A stretch of 64,000 nt of DNA from Certhia americana (lineage: Eukaryota > Chordata > Aves > Passeriformes > Certhiidae): positions 19,775,821 through 19,839,820 of the forward strand of contig CM031879.1 of NCBI GenBank assembly GCA_018697195.1, read 5' to 3'. The position numbers and the translations under genes are program-made. The notes under the pieces are model-generated. The model made no database searches. It was given only the letters and a program-made list of their open reading frames with translations, and was not told where the DNA came from. Shown here one piece after another: positions 14,301 through 23,637 of the stretch (its first letter is position 1; every line of letters begins with the position of its first letter).

Positions 14301-17300
14301 AAATGCCCTACAGATGGCAAATTGCTTATACACATTTCTAGCAAATACAAAAAAACCTTTCATAATGATTTGAATCCTAATTCAGAATTTATAAATTGTT
14401 TCCAAGATAAAAACCAGGATTAATTCCTCAGACACCTTATGCACAACTCACCTGATTTCCAGATGCAGTCAGGGTGAAAGGTACAGCACACTCAGCTACA
14501 GCACCTGCCTGGGACCTGGGCATCTGGACCTTCATCTTTCTGAAGGTTTGATAGACCTGTGTCTCTCCCTCAGTGACTCTGACTCACAACCATTTTTTCT
14601 GACTCCACAGTGCAATTTCACATAAGGCTTGTACACAAGTCTTGAATGTCAGTAGTGTTTTTGTTGGAATAGAAAGTGCAGCTTTTTTACAGCTCGATGC
14701 AACAAGGCTGTGGTTTTCCTGGCTCAGTCCTTGCCAGAGGTTAGGTAACTACCCCATCTGTCTACTGTCCTGATTGTTCTGTGGCCATTTAGCCTGGAAG
14801 TCATTGTCCTGAGGCCTTTCCTTGTCACCTCCATGCACATTGTTTATGGAGCTCAGAGGTTTCATGCCTTGTTTGTAACTTTGTGAGCATCACTTAGGGT
14901 GATGGGTCAAATGAGAAGCTCCAATCTAGTCTAAAACCTGAACATACAAAACCACGTTTAAATTATCCCAGTGGCTCCAGGGCTACACAAGAACACAAGA
15001 ATATTATTTTCTGGATCATTTCTACATATAAGGTTTTTAAATACAACCCTGCAAGTTCCCTGTCAGACCCCTAGCTGTTCTCGCGGATGATGTGTGTCGT
15101 CTGGACGCCCTGTCCCATGGTGAGTACCCTGACCATGCTGTCCTTACTAGAAAATATGTAGTGGAGCATAATTCAAATATGTTTCTCTGGCTATGCAAAG
15201 ATCTTTTATGGCTGCACATTTGTAAAGCAATTTTTCAAGCATCCAAAAGTAAACAGCTACATGCAACTGGAAAACAGGCTGGTGAGTTAAAAAATGTAAC
15301 CTGAGAGGAGCATCACTTCAAATTACTACTGTACTGTTCAGGAAATAGCTTAAGGTAAAACAGTAACTACCACCACAGATTTTGAATTTACACATAACTG
15401 GTAACAGCATGCTAGTCTTCATAGCTTTCAGCAACATTCATGGTATTTTTATATTGATCAAGGGACTAATTAATTTTATAGAAATGTATTATTACATTTT
15501 TATAAAATGTAATAATACATTTGAAGAATTTGAAGACTGCATTTGAAGAATTCTTATATGTTTCCTAGCCTGAGTTGTCTAGTGAAGGTGTTCTGGGTGA
15601 CATCCTGCCTGTACTGACCCCAGTGGCTCCTTGCCTTCAGGACTAGACTGGCCTGTCTGCCCATGATTTCTGAGTCAGCTAGCACCTGTGACTTCCACAG
15701 AGAAAACAACTCCAGAGAGTTCCTGGTTGCTGGAAATGAACCAGACCAAATTCCTAATTATTTCTATGTACAATTTGCTTCCCAGGGGCAGTTTGAAACA
15801 TTTCTCAGTCTTTCAGGGATCTGCTGCATCTCCCCATCTCCTGCTCCAGCTCCAGGCTGAAGCCCCCTACAGCCTGTGCTGCGCTGGACTGAACTTTGCC
15901 TTTTCCCTTGCCACTTCTCTCCCCTTTTCTGTTCTGGTTTGAGTGAGTCAAGAACTTGTCTCTGGCAACATTAGAAGGAATCTCCCACACAGCTCTCCAT
16001 AAAATAAAGGGAGGAAGTACCCCTCAGATGCCCTTTGTCATCAAGGGGTTATTTCCATAAGCAAGATTTTCTCCTTTCTCATGGAATTGATAGAAACCAA
16101 AGAAAAACATTCATTTCTCTAATAGTTGCCTCAAGTACCATGTTTTTCTTAGTGTCTGTGTGTCTCTATTACATGCATAAATGAAGTCAGAGCAACAACC
16201 ATTACATATCCAGAAAGTCTGAGATTTGCATATATATCATTTACCATCACCGTTGTGGCCTATGCTTATTTATTGCACTTGGTCACTGGCTGATGGAAAA
16301 TTGCATGACTCAAAAACTGTGTTTCTTTGATAAAAGAACTCCACAGTTTAGCACTAAATGTTAGATATGAAGATGTTGTACTTCTGAAAAGTGAGATAGA
16401 TGGCCAAAGCTCATCATGCAGGAGTTAGGAACTCCAGGACAGATTACTTTACTTGACTAGTTTATTTCTCTACTGAATGAATTTACATTTGAATAAAGAA
16501 ACAAAGAAGCCCTGAGGCTCCTTTCTCATGAAAGTTTATCTTTCTGTTGCACTAATTAATTTTAAACTTCACAAAATCTGTCAAGCTCATTTCACAAACT
16601 GCCCTGAAGAATAAAAGTATCAGAATGAATTACTTCCTTAGGGAATATATTTCTTTGTATTTTCTTTCTAAACTACCTTCATTAAAAATATACAATGTTA
16701 TCTCATAGAGGTAGACCAAACCACTGTAATATTAACTCTTGAAAAGCATAGAGTTTTGTACTGTGACTACATTACTTCCTCTCAGAGAGCCAGCTTAAAT
16801 ATGAAAAACAAATGCATAAGTGCTTTTATACAGGAAAAGCTTTTAGAACATATTTTTTCTAAGAAGCTGTTTCTAATTCCTAAATTTTGAAAGAAATCTG
16901 TCTGCTTACCTCTGTTAAAACATGAAAAGTATAGGCATAAAACGGTCTGGAGTAAACAAACACAGGCAAAACATAGTCTTTTCTAGCAATTGAGGCAACA
17001 CGTATTGCCTCTTTAACCCGATAGTGAACAAATTTCAGTGCATTTGGACTTGACTTCAGTATATAATCCAGGTATACAGAAGGGTAGAGAGCAGTGCTTT
17101 CCTTCCACAGCCAAAGCAGGAGGTCATTGCGGAAAGACTCAATGGGTGGGCATTTCCCTGTGTAAGTTTGGGGGTGTTCTTTGTAATCGTAATTGTAGCA
17201 GTCTGGGTAAAGATAGTAACCCCACAAACCGTTTGGTCTCATGTGCTCAGCCAGAAGGATGGTGTTATTCATAAAACTCCTGCCAGCATTTTCAAACTCC

Positions 17301-17827
17301 TCTTTAGCCACTTTCCTAATTTTGTCCTCTGACCACCGAGGATGCCGTCTCCTAACAATCTCGAGAGATTTATTTCTATAAATGCTTTTATTGCCCCAGT
17401 TCCTATCCCACTGGGGCCTCCAGTTTTCCCAGTCAATGACTGCAAGTCCCTGAAATTTCTTCATTGGTATGCAATAGTCAATGTCAGACTTTGCTTTGCT
17501 GAGGTGTTTGATAAGACTTTCATTCTGGGGCACCCCTCCATTCACAGGATCTCCATTGTCTGAATAGTAGGGATAGTATCCCAAATGAGTGTGATAGAAG
17601 ATTGTCACATTGGATCCACTCAGAGTCTCATTGACGTTGGATGCAATATCAAAGACCCCGAGATCCAGGTCCACCTTGTAGCGCAGCCTGCACTGCTCGG
17701 TTGGTGCATTCCAGACAACCACGAAAGGCTTGTGCAGAACCAGAGGGGCTCGGGCTGGCTTCGGCAGGTGAGCATCTGCCACAGCAAGCAGTGCCACCAC
17801 CGCCAGCTGCTTGACCCGAACATCCAT
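7959..17827 (-). CDS. HYAL4: Hyaluronidase of the HYAL4/SPAM1 (PH-20) group, full coding span, join(17827..16910, 10291..10202, 8387..7959)
   Basis: The product is a predicted endo-beta-N-acetylhexosaminidase (glycoside hydrolase family 56) that cleaves hyaluronan and/or chondroitin, secreted and probably GPI-anchored. Three coding exons join in phase 0 to 306+30+142 = 478 residues, close to human HYAL4 and PH-20. A hydrophobic signal peptide covers about residues 1-20. The catalytic D132-W-E134 sits in [12 protein letters not shown]205, Y248, R276 and W327 match the other active-site positions known from HYAL1. C46/C339 and C210/C226 fit the two conserved disulfides. An EGF-like module has cysteines 364, 369, 375, 426, 428 and 437, and residues about 461-478 form a hydrophobic tail. 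N-glycosylation sequons occur at N66, N73, N102, N146, N152, N187 and N356. The neighbouring divergent WASL supports the 7q31-type hyaluronidase cluster. The features are shared between HYAL4 and SPAM1, and the symbol rests mainly on adjacency to WASL. C119 is an extra, apparently unpaired cysteine. Confidence 0.9.
8388..10201 (-). other. HYAL4: Hyaluronidase intron 2 (1,814 bp)
   Basis: The intron lies between the 90-bp exon and the terminal exon on the minus strand. The donor reads AAG|GTTGGT, a weak GT donor, and the acceptor reads TTCCCAG|GAG. It contains the LTR-like segment at about 8,765-9,313. The remainder (about 9.32-10.2 kb) shows no further recognisable feature. Confidence 0.8.
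8765..9313 (-). mobile_element. Probable solo LTR of an avian endogenous retrovirus, in hyaluronidase intron 2
   Basis: On the minus strand the segment begins with TGTTGCAGCCC near 9,313. A C- and T-rich U3-like stretch follows, including a duplicated CCTGGGTGTT motif. A TATAAAA box lies at 8,886-8,880, then a CTAAAT variant poly(A)-like signal near 8,835-8,828, and a pyrimidine-rich U5-like tail ends near a CA at about 8,769. This order (TG start, TATA, poly(A)-like signal, CA end) is that of an LTR, and the wording resembles passerine ERVK-type LTRs as I remember them. No target-site duplication was found, and GC-richer sequence continues to about 8,640, so the right-hand boundary is uncertain. 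No retroviral coding sequence is seen. Confidence 0.5.
10202..10291 (-). CDS. HYAL4: Hyaluronidase coding exon 2 (90 bp)
   Basis: Exactly 30 codons encode [10 protein letters not shown] followed by [20 protein letters not shown] (residues 307-336). The acceptor is CTTCTTTTTCAG ending at 10,292, and the donor GTTGGT begins at 10,201. The segment forms a late strand and helix of the GH56 barrel and contains W327, an active-site tryptophan in this family. The 90-bp length and phase-0 boundaries match the equivalent exon in mammalian HYAL4 and SPAM1, which strongly supports the gene model. Confidence 0.92.
11887..11931. repeat. 24-bp-spaced direct repeat (two copies)
   Basis: The 20-base block AAAGGATAAAGATCAAAATA recurs 24 bases further on with a single C/G difference. 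This looks like a small local tandem duplication inside the hyaluronidase intron. Confidence 0.7.
12715..12744. repeat. Perfect 15-bp tandem duplication
   Basis: AGGTCAAGTGCTAAG occurs twice head to tail with no mismatch. It is a simple recent local duplication in the hyaluronidase intron. Confidence 0.85.
15484..15520. repeat. Perfect hairpin, 17-bp arms, 3-base loop, next to a direct repeat
   Basis: The left arm (15,484-15,500) is ATGTATTATTACATTTT and the right arm (15,504-15,520) is its exact reverse complement, around the loop TAT. Immediately to the right, CATTTGAAGAATT occurs at 15,518-15,530 and again at 15,540-15,552. The stem is AT-rich, so a chance origin or replication-slippage origin is plausible. 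Confidence 0.8.
16910..17827 (-). CDS. HYAL4: Hyaluronidase coding exon 1: signal peptide and catalytic core
   Basis: The exon encodes residues 1-306. I chose the ATG at 17,827 because a splice acceptor (TTTTGTTTTCAAG) ends at 17,868, only 40 bases upstream. The methionine at 17,878 would lie in the intron, and translation from 17,827 gives a good signal peptide ([15 protein letters not shown]). The exon carries [14 protein letters not shown] (start of the GH56 domain), YYPYY, the catalytic [11 protein letters not shown] (D132, E134), [14 protein letters not shown] (Y205, C210), [12 protein letters not shown] (Y248), REAIRV-like VKEAIRVAS (R276) and PVFVYSR. The donor GAG|GTAAGC is phase 0. 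This is the large single-exon core typical of the HYAL4/SPAM1 genes. Confidence 0.93.
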
Positions 17828-17867
17828 GGCTTGGCTGTTTTTCTGGGAAATTGCTGTGATGTATCCC
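17828..17867 (-). other. HYAL4: 5'UTR part of hyaluronidase coding exon 1
   Basis: Forty bases separate the inferred acceptor AG (17,869-17,868) from the start codon. Upstream non-coding exons, as in mammalian HYAL4 and SPAM1, are expected somewhere to the right but could not be identified from sequence alone. Confidence 0.55.
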
Positions 17868-20800
17868 CTTGAAAACAAAACCGAGGTAAGATGTTAGAAG
17901 GGCAGAATGGAGGCAAATCTGATGATAAGGGAATGTCTTTTGGTTTGATTTGCTTTTGATAAGGTTAAACTCGGTACAAAGAGAGAGAAGTGCAAAAGTC
18001 ACCTTGTAAAAGTGAAGACTAATTTCAAAGGCTTTCAAGAACATTTTGATAGACTACACTGTCTGGAAATTTCACTTCTTTTTCACCCAGACTCCTCACA
18101 CAGCTGATTCAGACCTTTCCTTAAAATTTATCTGCTCCCTCATGTCTACAAAATTAGATAATAAAGTAATGACCTAAAATGATAGTATAAAGTATGTGTG
18201 CTGATTTGAAATTTCAGCTTCCAAACAAGCTCTGCTATAGTCTGTCTGACTTGCCTAGAATACCATCATAGCAGAGGTGCAGTCTTTACTGTCTGTATAT
18301 TCAAATGGTCACAATAGGAAAGGTAATTTAAACAAAAGGCAGATACCTCTACCTCACACAAATTAATAAAAACAACTCAGAAACTCTGCAATTTTCACGA
18401 TATGAAAATATTGTTATCTACATAACAATAGAATTTCATTTTCTAAATGAACAGATGCAAGAGTGATAATCAATCTGCAGGCTAGAAGAGGGATACTACT
18501 AATGACTTAGTGGCATGAGCTACTTATGAAGACAAATTAAAAATCTGTAGTTAAAAAAAGATAAATTACGTTAAGCAGATCTGAACTAGCTGAAAGGACA
18601 TGCTGTATCTTTGAAAAAGGGACTAGTTTGTAGAAATGAGGGGTATTCATCTTAATTTTTCCTTCCAGGGTCTGATGTGTACCCTGATAGTCACACTGGC
18701 TTGTGGTGCAGTTCTCTGGGAGCTGCCAGAGCTGCAAGGCTGCTAGATCATGGACACACCCCTACTCTGCATCCCATGGGGCAGCTGTTCACCCACTGGC
18801 CACAAGTGGCTGCTCCAGATTCTGCCTCTGCTCCAAAATCTGTCTCTGCTCCAGTCTCATCATCAGGAAGAACAATTCAGCTCTGTCTTGGGTTTGTTAT
18901 TCAGGTTTCTTTGCTCATCTTTTTATGATACAGAGATCAATTAAATGGGTTTTCTAGGAATATATATGGTTAAATCACTGCAATCACAGTGTGCATTGCA
19001 GATTCAATTCATGCACCAGACATACGAAGTTTAAATGTCTTGCAACTGGATGTTTCCCTATTTTTACATCCATCTTAGTAATTTCTTTCCTTGCTTGTAG
19101 TCTAGCTTTACTTGTCCCTAGTATTTTCTCAGTTAACATCAGCTAATCACTGAATTCCACTTCTAGACTAGAAGAGCTTCCCCCTGCTTGAAGATATGTT
19201 TGTTTGTTTCCTCACCAACTCTCTGAATGCTTGCTCCATAGACCTAAATACAGATTTAGCACCCAAGTTTTAAAATTTTATTCATAATCCTCTAGATCCT
19301 ATTAAGGACAACATCCTTGAGTGAAATGGCCCACTGCCACCAAGCCAACACTTCTTAAAAAAGGACAGGTTATTTTCACTGCACTGATTTGTTGGAAAGG
19401 AGTCTTATGCTTGCAAATTTCTCTATTTTCCTATAATCTGCAATGCTCATCTAAGTAATGCCATGGGCTGAGAAAACCACATAAACTAGTAAACAAAAAA
19501 GCCACAAAAAGTGCCTTTTCCTTCCTGTTTTATACAAACTGAGGAAATCACCACAGTACTCTGCATTTATTCTTTGATGTAGCAAATGATCTTATTACAC
19601 TGATAAGTGATTTTTCATGATTTGGACTGGGTTGCTTTGCAGTACATGTGAATGAATCTGTAAGAAAAACTGATTTTCTCAAAAAAGTGGGAGTTCAGAT
19701 GAAATGGGAAGAGCACCAGGAGAAAAAGAAAGGACCTTTAGTGACTTTCTGTTTAAGAAAAGATCTGGGAAAAGATCCCCGCTTCCTATGTCCACAATCC
19801 AAATGCTGGATTGTTCAGCCCCATGTTATTATGAACATATAATTAAATAATTTTGTTAGATATTAATGACTAATACAGTACAGTTCTTGTATAGATCTGA
19901 GATCCCCAGACATTAGAACATTGCAGATAATAAAACATAACAGAGTTAGGTCAGGAGATAATATTGCAGGGTAATTTTAAGTTATGTATTTTTAGTTCTT
20001 GGGAAATTCTTGTTACCTGACAAGATTTTAAAGTCCCTGACAAGACTTTAAATAACAGAGTAGTTGAAGCTGGAAGGTCACCTGGCACACCCCCAGAGCT
20101 GGTCACTCAGGACAAAACACCACAAGAGACAAAATGAAAATGTTTATCTCAGAAAATGTTGAATAATTCTCAAGATTTGGAATGACCAAATCTTTGAAAT
20201 TGTGAAGAAGGCTGGATATATTGCTCAACTCTAGACATGCAGATTTCTGCACCTGCAAGATGAATCCCACAAAAGAAGGGCAGAAATCTGTCTAATCTGG
20301 CTCAAACTGTTTAGCAGTTAGGATCTGGCCAAGGGCAGCCATTCAGGATCCTCTAGTGAATACTTGATACCTCAGAAAGTTGCTGTAAATACCTTATTTA
20401 AAGCTACATGGAATTAGCCACCCAGCTATCTCTATTAATCTAAATAAGATAGTAAATGCATAGATAACATGCCTACCTTTTGGATGGCTAAAGAATCTCA
20501 GTGCAGTTAAAGCACTGCATTTCATTCCAAAGCATCTCACTTTTCATGCTACTTTTTATCCCACATGGGAGACATTATCATATACACAGTTCCTTAAAGG
20601 GGAGATAATTAGAAGAAAAAATCGCCATGTGAAAAAGTTCCAATATAGTTGCATTAATCTGAAATCAATTCTGATGTTATTTGCAGATGGTAATTTAATT
20701 ACAGATAATTTTTCTTTAAAAAGTCTCCTGAAGGCAAGGGAAGCAAGTTTTCAAAGAAGCAGACAAGCCTATAGTTCTGAATGATGAGAAAATAAATTAA

Positions 20801-22949
20801 CTGTTGTTTCACAAATGCATGAAGGAACCTCTAAACAAGAACAAAACCTCTTTTATTACAATTTCCATTGCTCTGTCTTTGGACTTCATCCTTTTTACTC
20901 TCATGCATGGGCACTAATTGGACTGCTTTAATCCCTGTTTTTAATGAGCACAGACACTAACAATTCCTCACTGAACTCATTATCATCTTTGGTTCAAATT
21001 CTCCTTTTTTTTTCCTTTTTTTTTTTAATTCAATGACACATTATTATGGTCAGTTTAACTTCTCAAATATGCAGATAGCTTTCTGTGGCACTACAGTGTT
21101 TTCAGAGCAGGATATGCTCTCAGAGTTTCTGCTCCATATTCTAAACACAAAAATGAGTTCTTCATAAGTGAATGAAATGGGGTCTGATCACAAATCTCGC
21201 GACGCTGATGAAGTCTTTTTAATTGCATTCAGGAAATTCTGGATCATGTTTTCACTGCACAAAATAACATGTACTTTTCTATTTGCCTCAGTTTCTGTTA
21301 TGCAGTTTAGGATGAAGCAGGATATGGCTGGACTTCAATATACCCTTTAGTAAGTTTGAATTTTGTCATTTTTTGAATAGGAAGAATCAGTTCATCGCTG
21401 CATATTCCTTTCATAATTTTTATAAAAATTGCAAACATTTATTTTTCCCAAGCAACTGCTGTTAACTTAGTCCAACCTCTACTCAGCTGGGTTTATTAGC
21501 CAGAATTCCATTCTATTTTGATTTCCAAATACTTGAAAACAACTGAACTAGACATCTGAATTGCACACTTTGATTACAAAATACACCACCTAAAATTAAA
21601 AGAAGTCCAAACAGACTCTCATGGTAAAGAAAGCTATTTGCACACCATGTGTTCCAATGCAGATCAATGGTGTTCTCTAGATGGACAGTTCTTCTTCTCT
21701 AATGGTTTTTATTGATTATCCCAGCACTTTTTGCACTGCAACACATGGTGTTTCAGCTGCTGCTTATTATGATTTTTATGTTGGCCATATAACCAGACAA
21801 CACACTTCATTACAGCCAGCAAATTCATCCTCTCATTTTATACTCAGCTATGTGCTGACTTGAAGTATAGCCCATACAATTAGCTATAACATGATTGGTT
21901 TAATCTGTGAAGTATGTGTTATACTGCACATCTGTCATTGAACTCAATAATTACTTCAAAATTCAGGTTTGTTTTTTTTTCTTTTAAATCTCTATTCCTA
22001 TGGTAACAGTCACTTATGATTAAGCAGTATCTGATTAACATAATTTAAAATCCAGAATAGGAAAGAGTACAGTTAACTCACAGAGGAAAAGTGATTTTTC
22101 CAATAAAAGAGTTATGTTTTGGGATCTAGATCACATTTACAGCATTTTTTCAGATTTGTTTTCAGCCTCTCATATGTGCTATTGACTCCCATCTTGGAAC
22201 TGCTGAGCATATTTCACCCTTTGTCTCATGGGTAATGTATTAATTTTGACTTGTATTTCTCATAGTTGTAGGAAATTATTTTTCTAGAAAAAGGGAAAAA
22301 ACAAATCTGAATTGTTTCAACCCCACTGAGGAACTTATAAAATTTGCAGCTAGAAGTGTCCTTCTTTGAATGTAGGCTGACCTCACTTGATGTAGAAGTT
22401 ATTATTATGGCTAAGAAATACACATATTTCAACTGTATTTAAGGGGGTTTTTTTTGCCACAGAACCACACATTTCAAAGTTGCTTGCAAATAATTTGAAA
22501 AGTTTTGTGTATGGATACATTATTCCCTATGAGGTATAATTTATATGCCTATCATATGTATTAACAAAGTGTTTATCTACACATTTGCATATTTCTTTGT
22601 CTTCTTAGGAAATACAGGAATGACCAGATCTGTCCAGCCTCCCTCTGTCTTGATCTCATTCTGTTGCTATTTTTCTGCTTAAAAATTATGCAAAAAGTCT
22701 TGCTTTTCCTGTTTTTATTGAATAATGGCTTGCATTAGTAAGCTGGAAAAATGGACAGAGAATACCATCTTAACAGAAATATTCTATCCTGAAACCTTTT
22801 GTGGTCCAAAATGTAAAGCTGCATTAGAGAGAGACTAATCTTCCCTTTGTATCCTCACAACTACCAGTTTTCAGTCTCTTGACTTATGTATCTTTGTAAT
22901 TCTCCACATTAGATCCCAAATTAAAAAGTGAACAGAAGGACAATAACAT
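17868..22949. other. Non-coding stretch upstream of the hyaluronidase coding exons
   Basis: AT-rich sequence without a supported gene. It probably includes 5' non-coding exons and introns of the minus-strand hyaluronidase, which I cannot locate. A short near-perfect tandem duplication of CCTGACAAGATTTTAAAGT lies around 20,017-20,055. No open frame here shows recognisable homology. Confidence 0.55.
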
Positions 22950-23637
22950 CCTGAGGAGAAGGACTTGGGGGTTGATGAGAAGCTCAGCACGACCCACCAT
23001 CCTGTGTCTGCAGCCCAGAAAGCCAGCCACACCCAGGGCTGCATGAAGAGAATAATGACCAGCAGTCCAGGGCAGCTGCCTCTCTACTCTGCCCCCATGA
23101 GACCCCACCTGGAATGCTGCATCCAGCTCCAGGACCCCATATATAGGAAAGACATGGATTTGTTCCAGTGTATCCAGAAGGGGGTTATCAAGATGCTCAG
23201 ATGCTCAGAGCACCTCTCCAATAAAGACTGGCTGAGAGAGTTGGGGTTGTTCAGCCTGGATGACAGGAAGCTCTGGGGAGACCTGAGAGCTTCTGGTACC
23301 TAATGGGGGCCTGCAAGAGAGATGGAGAAGGACTTTCTACAAGGGCTTGTATTGAAAGGACAAGGGGGTATGGCTTCAAACTGAAAGATGGTAGGTTTAG
23401 ATCAGATGCAGGGAACAAATTCCTCCCTATGAGGCTGGTGAGGCTATCAGGTTGCCCAGAGGTGTTGTGGGTGCCCCATCCCTGGAAATGTTCAAGGCCA
23501 GGCTGAATGTGTGGCTTTGAGCAATCTGATCTAGTGGGTGGCATCATTGCCCATGACAGGGGTGTCAGAACTGGACGATATTTAAGGTCTTTTCCAATCC
23601 AAACCATTCTATAATTCTGTGATTTGATGATTCTATG
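22950..23637 (+). mobile_element. CR1 LINE, 5'-truncated 3' end with terminal repeats
   Basis: The sequence follows the CR1 consensus 3' region: AGGAGAAGGACTTGGGGG, GAGACCCCACCTGGAATGCTGCATCCAGCTCC, a GACATGGA block, GAGTTGGGGTTGTTCAGCCTGG, AAGGACAAGGGGGTATGGCTTCAAACTGAAAG, TGCCCCATCCCTGGAAATGTTCAAGGCCAGG, and a final CCAATCCAAACCATTCTATAATTCTGTGATT tail with ATTCTATG-type repeats. (Blocks are quoted separately.) A degenerate C-terminal piece of ORF2 is readable (RPHLECCIQLQDP, RELGLFSLDD), but internal stops and deletions show it is dead. CR1 elements move by target-primed reverse transcription and are mostly 5'-truncated like this one. It is typical of birds and reptiles and is the best clue to the host. 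Confidence 0.93.

Larger units (their letters stand above)
10292..16909 (-). other. HYAL4: Hyaluronidase intron 1 (6,618 bp) with short repeats
   Basis: This minus-strand intron has donor GAG|GTAAGC at 16,909 and acceptor TTTTTCAG at 10,292. It holds small tandem duplications (11,887-11,930 and 12,715-12,744), a 17-bp-arm hairpin (15,484-15,520) and an isolated CpG-bearing segment at about 15,061-15,125. No other coding exon was recognised. An 87-codon minus-strand frame at 10,628-10,891 has no hyaluronidase similarity. Confidence 0.75.

Noticed and set aside
17620..18044. Overlapping minus-strand frames at the 5' side of the hyaluronidase exon (up to 131 codons)
   Set aside because: They are out-of-frame shadows that run through the splice acceptor at 17,868.
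23251..23607. 118-codon minus-strand frame
   Set aside because: It is antisense to the CR1 3' end and explained by that element.
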